A stretch of DNA of 46,312 nt from Lysobacteraceae bacterium (GTDB lineage: Bacteria; Pseudomonadota; Gammaproteobacteria; Xanthomonadales; BQJN01), in the NCBI GenBank assembly GCA_021604725.1, contig BQJN01000029.1, positions 1 through 46,312 of the forward strand. Reading direction: 5' to 3'. Positions 1-9,021 of this stretch are shown here, piece after piece (the stretch's first letter is position 1; each line of letters starts with the position of its first letter). A program made the translations under genes and the position numbers. Below the pieces are notes generated by a model. The model made no database searches. It was not told where the DNA came from and was given only the letters and a program-made list of their open reading frames with translations.

Positions 1-884
1 CTCAAAGACGCATGGGACAACACTGCATTGATCGCGTCGATGGGTTGATCCCAGGTAGTGGTTAGCGCTTCGTTTTCATACATGACAGTGCTAGTGGTCT
101 GCGCACCCTCAAGAAACGCACCGACCGCAAGTGACGGAACCGCAATTCCCGGGCTGGTGTGTTGTGGTTGACTAAATAGCCCATCAATAGCCACTGCCGA
201 TGCCGACATGGCTTGAGCACTCGCCGCGTTAATTAGTGTCATCTGACCGACCAGACCGCCATTAGATGCACTGGTGTCAGTCAATGGGTCAAGCGACCAG
301 GGCCCGCTAACCCAAGAATTATTCAGGCTGAGGCATTCCGCATCGTCGATTAGTTCGGCAGAATCACCCACCACGTTGGCCATATCGACAACCTCGATAA
401 AGCCGCTTCTTGTTTCGGTATCGAAGTTCTGGAAGTCGAAAGCCTGTTCTCGACCATCATCCAATTCAAAGGTACGAAACTCGACATAACTATTGCCCGC
501 GGGGCCAACGGGCAAGTTGTTGGAATTGTAAATGTCCGGGACAGTGCAGCTGCTGTCCCAGGTGGTCAGGCTCGCGGGGCCGCTGTTGTCACCCTCAGCA
601 TCGTAAATGCTGCCCGTCCAGGTATCGCGCGCATCCAAGTAAAGATTGAAATTCAGCACCTCTTGACCGACCCGCGCCTCGCGCACAATGACTTTTATTG
701 CCTTCCGTTGATTGGTCGTATTGGTGACCGAAAATAAACTGGACCAGCCGTCATCCGCGCTAAATATCGGATATAGCAGAGCTTGTCCGTGTCCATTTTC
801 AGCCAGGTTAACGCCAGCCTCAGCTAAGCCAGACAACCCAAGCGCCAATGCGACGCCCAAATGCAAGACCCTAGGTGTAGTCAA
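1..884 (-). CDS. Exported protein of unknown function, partial (C-terminus beyond the left edge)
   Basis: An open frame runs from a TTG at 884 to the window edge (about 294 residues, no stop reached). TTG is chosen because GAGGAG lies six bases upstream and no ATG or GTG fits. The N-terminus is a typical signal peptide (RVLHLGVALALGLSGLAEA), so the product is exported. The region after it (SVTNTTNQRKAIKV, then VLNFNLYLDARDTWTG) resembles a family of secreted gammaproteobacterial proteins of unknown role that I recall only by this pattern. No catalytic motif is visible. The gene is on the minus strand, with about 300 bases of non-coding DNA before it, so it probably has its own promoter. The function is unknown; that the frame is coding is fairly certain from the signal peptide and the long uninterrupted frame. 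Confidence 0.72.
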   Translation of the reverse strand, partial: MTTPRVLHLGVALALGLSGLAEAGVNLAENGHGQALLYPIFSADDGWSSLFSVTNTTNQRKAIKVIVREARVGQEVLNFNLYLDARDTWTGSIYDAEGDNSGPASLTTWDSSCTVPDIYNSNNLPVGPAGNSYVEFRTFELDDGREQAFDFQNFDTETRSGFIEVVDMANVVGDSAELIDDAECLSLNNSWVSGPWSLDPLTDTSASNGGLVGQMTLINAASAQAMSASAVAIDGLFSQPQHTSPGIAVPSLAVGAFLEGAQTTSTVMYENEALTTTWDQPIDAINAVLSHASL

Positions 885-1188
885 TTCCGAACTCCTCTTT
901 GAGTATTGGCCATTCACCAATTCATGACCTTACGGCCAGTTTCGTACGACAGAGCCTACAGGTGTGCGGATTAACAAAGCGTTAAGTTAGCGAATGGGAA
1001 TTTTGCAGCAGTTCCAGCTAGTCAAGTTTAAGGTATGACGCCAAATGCGCTCTGGCAGGAACCATTTATAAAAAATGCAGACTAGGAAAGCAGCCTGCAA
1101 AAGACGACCAGTGATAGCGCAAGCGACGCACAGGAACCGTGACTTTAGGGCTAGTGACGAAACGTTTCGTATAGCTCACCATGGGGCG
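885..1188. other. Intergenic stretch between divergent genes
   Basis: About 300 bases separate the truncated minus-strand gene from the small plus-strand gene. The stretch is moderately AT-rich near 900-1080 and should hold the promoter of the minus-strand gene. Open frames here on both strands have no recognisable protein character. I see no convincing hairpin, repeat or RNA gene. Confidence 0.4.
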
Positions 1189-1470
1189 ATGTTCGACACT
1201 GTTACCAACGCCGACTCTAGTGCCAATAGCGATGTTGTCACAGCTGAGCTTGCAGCACTGGCAAGGCGTCTGCCGCCAGGGTATCGGCTGTCGCTGGTGC
1301 TCGAAAATGGAGCGACCATCGTGCAGGTCTGTACCGGCGATTACCCGTGGAGCAGACGGCTTATCGCCTCTGATGAAAACCTGTCGTCTGAGATCTTGCC
1401 GCGCGCCACATCGTTGGTGGAGGCGGCTTGGGCTGATGCCAAGCACCTAGCCCGCACTATTCATGAATAA
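1189..1470 (+). CDS. Small hypothetical protein (93 aa)
   Basis: A frame of 93 residues from ATG 1189 to TAA 1470. The composition is protein-like (LAALARRLPPGYRLSLVLEN, then a helical ASLVEAAWADAKHLARTIHE-like end), with no signal peptide or membrane segment, so a cytoplasmic protein is expected. The frame is open further upstream (ATG 1075), but that extension is rich in Arg and Lys and looks non-coding; neither start has a good ribosome-binding site. It converges on the large cytochrome/propeller gene. Its stop codon lies inside a long palindrome that probably terminates transcription. I do not recognise a family. A competing frame on the opposite strand looks less natural. Confidence 0.45.
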   Translation: MFDTVTNADSSANSDVVTAELAALARRLPPGYRLSLVLENGATIVQVCTGDYPWSRRLIASDENLSSEILPRATSLVEAAWADAKHLARTIHE

Positions 1471-1480
1471 TGCGGGCTAG
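1447..1480. terminator. Palindrome between convergent genes, probable bidirectional terminator
   Basis: The arms CTAGCCCGCA and TGCGGGCTAG are perfectly complementary, and the centre TATTCATGAATA is itself palindromic, giving an almost uninterrupted 34-base inverted repeat. It covers the last codons and stop of the upstream plus-strand gene and lies 18 bases beyond the stop of the minus-strand cytochrome/propeller gene. There is no long T-tract, so this is a symmetric hairpin rather than a textbook intrinsic terminator. Confidence 0.5.
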
Positions 1481-1497
1481 GGCAATGATACTTCGAT

Positions 1498-4400
1498 TCA
1501 GGGACAACTCCAGCCCGTAACATAGCTCAGGCGTTCCAGGGTTGCCGTGCCACTGGAAAACCCCTGTTCAGTAGATGACCACGAAAAGCTGGCTGAATCA
1601 GGACCGTTGGACATAAACACAAGCGTTCCGAATGGTTCAGAAACGATGGTAGAGGCGTCGGCATCCGCGCCGTGAAACCAGTTGGCTTGCATCGTCGCCT
1701 GCCCACTTGTTATCGGGGCAACGCCAATCACAAAGACTTGTTCGCCGTCACGAAAAGCGTACCAACTCAAGGCCAACATTTGCGTGCCTCCGATCTCGAA
1801 CACTTCTGCCAGCAAACCGTGGCCGGGTTGACCACTGGGTAGGCTTTGAAATGCATATGCACCACTGAGGCAGCCATTTGCCGTGGTAGGTGAGGCAAGC
1901 GTTATCAACTTGTCAATCGGATACACAGAATCCCCCAAGTCACTGTTGATTCGCAGCAAACCTTGGGTGCTATCTGCAAAACGTAGCGAGGCGGTTCCTG
2001 CGGAATTGGCAATTACGTCTTGTGAATTGAAATCTGGAGGAAAGTCAGCGCCTGAGAAAATCGCCAGGTCGAAAGTCAATGGATTGGACCCATCGACCTC
2101 AGTTGTCCCGATCGCCCAGTATGGAGCGCCGTCGTCGTAGCCGAAGACCACAGCCGTCAACAAATCAATGCCACCGATATCAGCCACTTGCAATGAAGCC
2201 CCAGCCCCCGGCTGCCCGGGCGGCGTTGCGCCAACGCTCCAAATCCCGGCCATCGCTTGACTCATTGCGGTCGAAGGCGCGCTTTGCGTATGGAATATGA
2301 AATCGTTGCTGAACAAACCACCCGGGTTCTGAATCTGCAAAAAGTGCGTCCCGTCGCTTGTTGGTAGCTGGCCCAAATGAACCTTGATGACCTCAGCTGC
2401 ACAATCGGGGAGCTCACCATTGTCGCAAGTGACATACCCTGCAATGCGCCGGCCATTGAGGTAGACCCGGGCACCCGATTGCACATGTCGACCGCTTATG
2501 GTCAGGACGTTGTCGCTACCATTGAGTGTTGGGAAATCCTGGCGGCCTGTTTGTAGATGGTAGGGCGATAGCGTCCAAAGTCCGGGTTGCGGGTGATCTA
2601 CGTCTACATTCGGCCCGGAGTAGGCCGTAAATGTGCCGCTAAATGTGCCCATGTTTGCGCGCGCTTCCAATTGCCCACGACGGTACGACCGACCATTGTC
2701 GTTCAAGTCTATGTATGAGCCATTCGTGTAAACCAAATCTGCCGCTTGCGGCGAACCGCTACCGGTAAAAACAGCAGACCCCTTCAGCACGACACCGCCT
2801 TCCCTGGCCGCTGTTTCCAGCGCCTCAAAAAGCTCATCTGTGCGGCTGTCAGCGACACTGAGCTCATTGAGCGTGACTTGTCGAGCATAGGCCCCATGAA
2901 AACCCGTGCTACCTTCAGTCACCATATTCCAAACAGGGTCGAAGCGAGGGCGCTGAGCCCAGGACAACGACCAAATGCGCTGCTCTGGTGCGCCAGCATT
3001 GGCCATGGTTCGATAGAAGTCCAGGTCAATGACGTTGAGACGACCTTGCGGCAGTATCAACCAACGGTCGTAGGCTCCGCGCCAGGTCGGCGCTTCCATA
3101 CCAGTTCCTAGCGTGTTTGTGGTGACCCAAAACGGCATGCGATGACAATCGCCACAAACATTGACCTGGGGCTGCAAGTCACCATCAATGTGGAAAAGTC
3201 GAAAACCCGATCTGGCAGTCGCCGATAGCTCGTTGCTTATGGCTCTGCGTTGAGCCGGAGGGTAGGGTACGCTGAGCAGAAAGGTGGCCATGGCATCGCG
3301 CTCTGCGGCCGATAATGCACCTGGTTTGCCTTCGTCATTCGGTGGACAAACGCCACTTTGACACATGGTGCTGGCCAGCCCACCGTCGATAAGATCACGG
3401 GTGCAGCTTTCCGGTTCGTCCAGCGCACAGTTGGGCGGGCTTATACCGAAAATGTTTGACGTATTGTTGCCGCCGTATGGATCGCCTGGAATCCCGTCCC
3501 AATGGTAGGGTTGAGTGTCACGCAAGCCGCGAATCGGCATGGTGATTCGTGGTGGTATCTGGGTGCACCCAGGGACGTCGCAAATTGGCGTATCGAGCAG
3601 CCAAAGTAGCTGATCGGTTCCACCATCAGGGTGGCAACTCTCACACGAAAACGTCCCGGTTGATGAAGCATTGGCGTCGTTGAAAGCGATGCGGCCCTGT
3701 TTCACCGTTGGGTGGGTAGGGTCTTCCAGTGAGGTGGTGGCAACCAACTGGGGTGAAGTCAGGTCGGACAGGTCGACCAAAGACACACTGTTGTCTACGG
3801 CGTTGTAGACCCAGGCATCGGTCGCGCGACCGTTGGCGTTGTGAGCAAGGGCGATACCACGGGGAACTTCCCCAACGGCAACTCGACCCAACACCTCGCC
3901 GGTGCCTGCGTGAGCCGTGAACAAGACATCGGAACCGGCGGCCGTTGCTACCAGCGTATTGTCATTGTCGCTGATTTCAATCGCGTAGGGCGTTGCTAGT
4001 GCTTGCCCAGGTGACGGGTTGTTCGGGGGCAATGGTTCAAGCTCAAATACCGCTTTCTGGCTGCAAAACAGGCCACCACAATTGAAACGCGTAATCTGAT
4101 TGAGAAAAGCCCGATTCTCCATTTCAGCCAGGCCATGACCTGCCGTCCCTGCCTTCCCATTGGCGTCGTTGCGGGCATCTGTCTGTGCGATAAAGACGCG
4201 GCGTTGCGAGTCGACAGCCAGACCATAAAGCAAGGTTCCCGCGCCGCTAACCACGCCGCGAGGTTGGTCATTGGCCGTTGAGTAGACATACAGGTCGCGG
4301 TCAGGGACCTGCGGATTCTTGATGATATCTACATCGACAAACTGGGATAACACATTGTTGGTGGCCACGGAGTGCTGAAAAATGTCGAAAGTGCACAGAT

Positions 4401-5073
4401 CACCTCCGATTGAACCTACGCAGCCGGAAAGTTGCGTTTGATTGTTGGACTCAAAAGCAATCACATACAAGTTGTCGTCACGTACGCGGATTGCACGTGG
4501 GTCTTGCGCATTGATATTGATGTGGCCGGTCACCTGGCGGCTGGCCACATCGACGATGGCGATTTTGTTCTCGGAGGAAAGCGCCACATACGCTTTCTCA
4601 TTGTTGGCAAAAGCGATACCGACGGGCTCATCAAATTGCGTTGCCCCGGTACTCTCATTGATGTCCTGAACCGTCGCGATAACAGTTAGATAGGTCAGGC
4701 TGTTTACATTAATGTCGACGACGCTGACCGAATCAGAGACATGGTTTGAGACCCAAAGCTCAGAACCATCAGGTCGCAGCGCCAGGCCTACGGGGTCAAT
4801 GCCGACATTGATTCTGGCGACAACTTGCTGACTTGCAGCATCCAGAACATCTACAGTTGCCGCCGGCGTATTGGTCACATAGACCATCTGTTGGTGCAGA
4901 ACAATAGGCGAGGCGTGTGGGCTGAGGAAAGTGGGATAACCCACCTCTGCCACCTCTTCGGCGAGCGCATTGAAGCCAAGCAATGCGATGCATGCCATCG
5001 CGAACATGCGGACTGTCCACGGCGATTTTTGTTCATCTGCGTGACTGGCGTGCCGGATCATGCCATTACACAT
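1498..5073 (-). CDS. Secreted beta-propeller / di-haem cytochrome c fusion protein (1191 aa)
   Basis: ATG 5073 is preferred over the adjoining GTG because GGAGGG lies five bases before it. A hydrophobic segment near residues 23-38 (MACIALLGFNALA) is a signal sequence after an unusually long polar start. Residues about 50-450 are YVTN/YncE-like beta-propeller repeats (VSVVDI, IAIVDVAS, VSLVDLSD). Two CxxCH haem c sites follow at about 477-481 (CESCH) and 640-644 (CGDCH), with RDTQPYHWDG between them, as in di-haem cytochrome/peroxidase-like proteins. An IPT-like beta domain follows (about 860-940), then two related C-terminal modules, each with GQPGxG (about 960-1060 and 1085-1191). A periplasmic or cell-surface redox role is likely; the substrate is unknown. 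Length and domain mix are unusual. It is transcribed alone. Confidence 0.85.
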   Translation of the reverse strand: MCNGMIRHASHADEQKSPWTVRMFAMACIALLGFNALAEEVAEVGYPTFLSPHASPIVLHQQMVYVTNTPAATVDVLDAASQQVVARINVGIDPVGLALRPDGSELWVSNHVSDSVSVVDINVNSLTYLTVIATVQDINESTGATQFDEPVGIAFANNEKAYVALSSENKIAIVDVASRQVTGHININAQDPRAIRVRDDNLYVIAFESNNQTQLSGCVGSIGGDLCTFDIFQHSVATNNVLSQFVDVDIIKNPQVPDRDLYVYSTANDQPRGVVSGAGTLLYGLAVDSQRRVFIAQTDARNDANGKAGTAGHGLAEMENRAFLNQITRFNCGGLFCSQKAVFELEPLPPNNPSPGQALATPYAIEISDNDNTLVATAAGSDVLFTAHAGTGEVLGRVAVGEVPRGIALAHNANGRATDAWVYNAVDNSVSLVDLSDLTSPQLVATTSLEDPTHPTVKQGRIAFNDANASSTGTFSCESCHPDGGTDQLLWLLDTPICDVPGCTQIPPRITMPIRGLRDTQPYHWDGIPGDPYGGNNTSNIFGISPPNCALDEPESCTRDLIDGGLASTMCQSGVCPPNDEGKPGALSAAERDAMATFLLSVPYPPAQRRAISNELSATARSGFRLFHIDGDLQPQVNVCGDCHRMPFWVTTNTLGTGMEAPTWRGAYDRWLILPQGRLNVIDLDFYRTMANAGAPEQRIWSLSWAQRPRFDPVWNMVTEGSTGFHGAYARQVTLNELSVADSRTDELFEALETAAREGGVVLKGSAVFTGSGSPQAADLVYTNGSYIDLNDNGRSYRRGQLEARANMGTFSGTFTAYSGPNVDVDHPQPGLWTLSPYHLQTGRQDFPTLNGSDNVLTISGRHVQSGARVYLNGRRIAGYVTCDNGELPDCAAEVIKVHLGQLPTSDGTHFLQIQNPGGLFSNDFIFHTQSAPSTAMSQAMAGIWSVGATPPGQPGAGASLQVADIGGIDLLTAVVFGYDDGAPYWAIGTTEVDGSNPLTFDLAIFSGADFPPDFNSQDVIANSAGTASLRFADSTQGLLRINSDLGDSVYPIDKLITLASPTTANGCLSGAYAFQSLPSGQPGHGLLAEVFEIGGTQMLALSWYAFRDGEQVFVIGVAPITSGQATMQANWFHGADADASTIVSEPFGTLVFMSNGPDSASFSWSSTEQGFSSGTATLERLSYVTGWSCP

Positions 5074-5182
5074 CACTGCCCTCCAACGCCGACATCAATG
5101 ACGACTTGCAACAGTTTAGTGGCGATTGTTTTCGAAAACCGCGCCATTGCTGCTGTTTCTCTTATCATGACGATCCGGCATA

Positions 5183-6289
5183 TCACCGTGTCAGAGCGTC
5201 ATCAATAGCCTTCCAAAGCGGTTCCAATGGCTCACAGCCAATCGATAATCGCACAAAGCCTTCGGCTACATTGTCGCCCCAGCGAATGCGTCGTTCGCCG
5301 GAGGTATGGACGCTGCCGAAGCTTGTCGTTTCGGCAATCAGTGAACATCGCGAAAGGAACCTTTCGGCATGGGCTCCGCTGCTCAGTGTCATGCCGATAA
5401 GGAACCCAAACCCATTCGTCTGTCGTCTGCAGATAGCGTGGGATGGGTCGTCAGACAATCCAGGGTAGCGAATGGCTTGAACGGAGGGGTGCTGCTTTAA
5501 GCGTTCAGCAATGGCCATGGCATTGCTGCACATGCGTTCAAGTCGAAGCTCCAGCGTTTCCAGGCCACGGTGCACCAGCCACGCTTCGAACGGCCCCGGT
5601 ATGCTTCCCGACAACTTGCGCCACTGGCTGATACGTTCGATCGCGTCTTTATCTCGGCTGGCAACATGGCCGAAAACCACATCGCCATGTCCGGCAGGGG
5701 CCTTGGTATCAGCGGCCACGGAAAAGTCTGCGCCCAAATCCAGTGGACGCTGAAGATAAGGCGTCATCGTTGTGTTATCGACCACCACAACAACCCCCTT
5801 GGCCTTGGCTCGAGCTGTCACTGCCACCAGGTCGCAGACATCCAGCCCAGGGTTGCTCGGGGTTTCAACAAACAACATGGATACGCCTGCAAGCGATACC
5901 TGATCGACGTCTGCTGTCGGGCACTCTTTGACGTCGATCCCCAGCGGCACCAAATACTGCTGCGCAAAGCTACGGGTGGCCAAATAGCCATCAGATGGAA
6001 TCACAACACGATCGCCCTTGTGCAGATTGGTCACTAGCACAGCCGCAATGGCTGCCATGCCGGACGGAAATGTGATGACATCGGCGTCTTCCAAGTGAGC
6101 CAATTGTTTCTCAACGGCCACCCAGGTTGGGCTATCAAAGCGCCCATATTGAAATTCTGCGTTGCTAGGGTCACCGGATACGTGAAACACCGAGGCATTG
6201 ACCAAGGGTGGCGATAGTGACTCACCCTGATCAATGTCCGCGGAACGCAGGTGCAAAAGCGAAGCGGCTAGGTGGTTCAAGTCGTGCAT
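5183..6289 (-). CDS. PLP-dependent Cys/Met-metabolism enzyme (cystathionine gamma-lyase/synthase-like)
   Basis: The 368-residue protein has the fold-type I signature of the cystathionine gamma-synthase/beta-lyase family. FPSGMAAI at about 74-81 corresponds to the PLP phosphate-binding loop, D171 in VVVDNT should contact the PLP ring nitrogen, and K196 in ADTKAPAGHGDVVFG is the expected Schiff-base lysine. The C-terminal SFGSVHTSGERR and VRLSIGCEPLEPL segments match the substrate-carboxylate region. The enzyme probably cleaves or exchanges groups at the beta or gamma carbon of sulfur amino acids or homoserine esters in the cytoplasm. The usual S-x-TK before the lysine is A-DTK, so the exact reaction cannot be assigned. 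It is a single gene with no sulfur-metabolism neighbour, and its upstream region contains an old beta-helix gene relic. Confidence 0.85.
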   Translation of the reverse strand: MHDLNHLAASLLHLRSADIDQGESLSPPLVNASVFHVSGDPSNAEFQYGRFDSPTWVAVEKQLAHLEDADVITFPSGMAAIAAVLVTNLHKGDRVVIPSDGYLATRSFAQQYLVPLGIDVKECPTADVDQVSLAGVSMLFVETPSNPGLDVCDLVAVTARAKAKGVVVVVDNTTMTPYLQRPLDLGADFSVAADTKAPAGHGDVVFGHVASRDKDAIERISQWRKLSGSIPGPFEAWLVHRGLETLELRLERMCSNAMAIAERLKQHPSVQAIRYPGLSDDPSHAICRRQTNGFGFLIGMTLSSGAHAERFLSRCSLIAETTSFGSVHTSGERRIRWGDNVAEGFVRLSIGCEPLEPLWKAIDDALTR

Positions 6290-6360
6290 AGGCCGTGGTG
6301 TTTGTCCGTTGGTGCCGCCGACGTTGGCTTTCTTCAGTTTACACGCCGTTTTCTTTTTTA

Positions 6361-6564
6361 ACAGTCGCGCAAAGCGATGGTCCCATTCATGATGACTTCG
6401 GCAGAAATATCGAGGTGTTTGCCGACATCTCTGCGGTCGATCTAGACCTAAAACCCCGCATTATGGGGCCGCAGATCGATATCGGTGCCTACGAAAATGA
6501 CATTTTGCTCATCGAAAATTTCGAAACGGGAAGCCTTTTAGGGCTTGCCTGCGGACAGCTTTGA
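6361..6564 (+). pseudogene. 3' relic of a right-handed beta-helix secreted protein gene
   Basis: In this short plus-strand frame the translation reads SDGPIHDDFGRNIEV, then RIMGPQIDIGAYEND and LLIENFETGS. That is the characteristic C-terminus of secreted parallel beta-helix proteins, which end with a D(I/M)GAYE strand and an IFxxGFE-like tail. No beta-helix coding region precedes it; upstream lie the start and promoter region of the PLP enzyme gene. The frame also runs 27 bases into the 3' end of the kinase gene before stopping. I read it as the surviving end of a deleted gene and not a functional ORF. Confidence 0.6.
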
Positions 6565-9021
6565 AGCGACTTGCGTGGTGGCCCTGTGCGTTGAACCAAG
6601 CTGTGCCAGCCGCTCATCATGTACGCTTTGGTAGATTGACTGTGCATCTTTGACCTGGCCCAGTCTCAACAACACATCAGCCTTGAGTTCCATTGCTTCC
6701 AAAGTAAACAGGTCGTTGGCGCCAAGCTGTTCTGTTTTTGACTGCAACACCGACTCGACTTGGTGCATGGCCAATTGGGCATTGCCAACCAGGAGGTGGT
6801 ACCAGGCAAGGTTCTCCCGTGCTTCCAGAACGAAAAGATGATCTTCGGCAAACACCTGCTTGAACCCTGTTAGCGCCTCGTTTTGATACTGAAAGGCGTC
6901 GTCCGCCCGGTCGATTGAAAGAAGCAGCTCGGCATAGTTGTGTTTAGCCAATGCGTGTTGAACTGCGCCGGTGCCTGTTCGACCCATTGAGCCCTCGATA
7001 ACGCGAACGTACTGAGCCTCGGCATCCGCGGCTCGCCCCACGTACCGCAGGTTGTTGGCATAGTTGATCACAACAGCTATCGTATCAAGTGACCACGGCG
7101 TCGGCCGTGACTCAACATCAATCATCAGCGCCTCGTACAGAGGGAGGGCCTCGCCATCCCGGCCTTGCTCCAACAACACCCCGGCGCGAGAGTTGATTGT
7201 GGACAAGGTGCGTTCGTGTTGTTCCCCGAATAGACGCCTACTTTGTTCCACGGCTATTTTGAGCACAGCCTCGGCCTCATCAAGCTGACCCAAACGAATC
7301 AACGCGTGTGACAGGTTGGTGTTGGCAGCCAGCACGTTGTTGTTGTACTGGCCGTAGACTTGCAGAAAGATTTCTCGCGCCAGCCGCGACTGTTCGACGG
7401 CCTGCCGGTATTCAGACATTCGCCAGTAATAGCCGCTCCACTCGAGATGAAAGACGCCACGATTGGCCACTATCGGCTGGCCCAAAGCGCTCCAGATTGT
7501 TTCGGCCCGCTTAAACGCATCATCAGCTTCGTCCATTTCACTTTGACTGCCAAGCACACTCCCCATGCGCGCCCAATACAAGGCACGGGTTTCTGGGGCA
7601 ATCGCTTCGTCGCTGACGCGTGCCTGCAAAGCACGCAGCGCCGCAAGCCGCTGGGCTCGATCAGTTTTGGCACGCGCCACTGATATTTCCGCACGTAGCG
7701 CAGTATCAACGGCACCAGCTGCAGAGTAGGTCAGCGCTGATTCAACCAATAACGGCTCTGCCTGCTCTTGATCACCCCAGGCCAGCAAGGCCTGACCGAG
7801 CGCCAACTGCAAGTCAGCGTGAACCATTGGGTCTCCCTCAAAGCGATCGCCGATGCTAACTGCGGCTGACCGCAACAAATCGGAAACTGAAGTTTGGCTG
7901 TCCGATCGCAGGGGTGACGTCCTTTGCAGAGTCTCCAGCAGAAACTCTTTTACGGCCTCCGATCGTGCCATGGCTGCGGTGGTTTGTCGCAGGGCCTGTT
8001 CTGAGCTTTGCCAGGCAATGAGCGCGGCCAATCCGATCGCGCTCAATGCCAGTATGACCACAGAAAACACCAGCGCCCTGGCGCGACGTTGCGGTTGCTG
8101 TTCGACTATGGTCAGAGCGTTTACAACCTCAGCAATCGAAGGACGTGCTGCGGGGTCAGGATTCAACATTGACTTGATAAGCTTTCCAATTGCCTTGTCG
8201 CGAACGGCACTCCACGGCCGAGCTTTGTCAAGATCTTCATCTGCTGCAGGTGATATGCCCGTTCGTACGTAGCAATAGAGCCAACCCAATGCGTAGATGT
8301 CCGACTTCTCAGTGGCGCAACCAGAGGTCAACATTTCGGGTGCCATATAGGCACTGGTCGCCTGCAGCACTGTACTCTCGCCGCTTTCGGATACTTCGGC
8401 AGCCGCACCAAAATCGGCCAGAATGGCGCCATGGGTATCGTCGATCAAAACATTGTTCGGCTTGATATCCCCGTGGGTTAATCCTGCGCTGTGAATAGCA
8501 GCGAGCGCTCCCGCCAATTGTTGCGCCACTACCAGGAAGCTCGGCGCGTCCAACGGTCCGGCCGATGAAATAGCCCCCTCCATGGTTGGGCCATCGACTA
8601 AATCCGTCCAGATGCCGGCCAGACCATCATGCTCGGCTACGCCATGGATCGCCAACACATTCGGGTGGCGAACGCGAGCGAGGCGTTTTGCCTCGTGGGC
8701 ATAGGCTTGCGTATCCACCAGCAAGGATCGATTTGGCTGGATCAGCTTCAGTGCGACATCTCTTTCCAGATGCGGATCGTAAGCTCGATACACCTTTGCA
8801 AAACCGCCCTCACCAATCTTCTCAACGATGTCCAGCGGCCCCCATCGTCCGTGATCGACGACCTGGTGTTGCTTGTTAGTAGCGGTCGCGCATGATGCAA
8901 TGCGAGACAACAGCGCAACGTTTCGAAGCTGCTGCTGGGCAAGATCGGGCGGCGTTGGCGGTAGTCGTCCAGTGTCGGCCAACGCCTGCATTAGCGCTTC
9001 GATGTTTTCGCGGTTCCTCAT
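6538..9021 (-). CDS. Membrane-anchored serine/threonine protein kinase with TPR domain
   Basis: 827 residues. An N-terminal extension of about 60 residues precedes a Hanks-type kinase domain (about 61-305): glycine loop GEGGFAKVY at 71-78, ATP-binding K92, E110 in the C helix, catalytic loop HGDIKPNN at 183-190 with D185, DFG at 203-205, and MAPE at 226-229. The Arg of the HRD motif is Gly, so it is a non-RD kinase. One transmembrane helix follows (about 315-337), then about 480 residues of helical TPR-like repeats, probably periplasmic. The start ATG overlaps the stop of the upstream sigma-factor gene (ATGA), so the two are translationally coupled and probably act in one signalling pathway. 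The substrate is unknown; the sigma factor is a reasonable candidate. Confidence 0.92.
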   Translation of the reverse strand: MRNRENIEALMQALADTGRLPPTPPDLAQQQLRNVALLSRIASCATATNKQHQVVDHGRWGPLDIVEKIGEGGFAKVYRAYDPHLERDVALKLIQPNRSLLVDTQAYAHEAKRLARVRHPNVLAIHGVAEHDGLAGIWTDLVDGPTMEGAISSAGPLDAPSFLVVAQQLAGALAAIHSAGLTHGDIKPNNVLIDDTHGAILADFGAAAEVSESGESTVLQATSAYMAPEMLTSGCATEKSDIYALGWLYCYVRTGISPAADEDLDKARPWSAVRDKAIGKLIKSMLNPDPAARPSIAEVVNALTIVEQQPQRRARALVFSVVILALSAIGLAALIAWQSSEQALRQTTAAMARSEAVKEFLLETLQRTSPLRSDSQTSVSDLLRSAAVSIGDRFEGDPMVHADLQLALGQALLAWGDQEQAEPLLVESALTYSAAGAVDTALRAEISVARAKTDRAQRLAALRALQARVSDEAIAPETRALYWARMGSVLGSQSEMDEADDAFKRAETIWSALGQPIVANRGVFHLEWSGYYWRMSEYRQAVEQSRLAREIFLQVYGQYNNNVLAANTNLSHALIRLGQLDEAEAVLKIAVEQSRRLFGEQHERTLSTINSRAGVLLEQGRDGEALPLYEALMIDVESRPTPWSLDTIAVVINYANNLRYVGRAADAEAQYVRVIEGSMGRTGTGAVQHALAKHNYAELLLSIDRADDAFQYQNEALTGFKQVFAEDHLFVLEARENLAWYHLLVGNAQLAMHQVESVLQSKTEQLGANDLFTLEAMELKADVLLRLGQVKDAQSIYQSVHDERLAQLGSTHRATTQVASKLSAGKP

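Noticed and set aside
1066..1446. Minus-strand frame overlapping the 93-residue gene
   Set aside because: Composition rich in Arg, His and Gln without domains; the plus-strand frame looks more like a protein.
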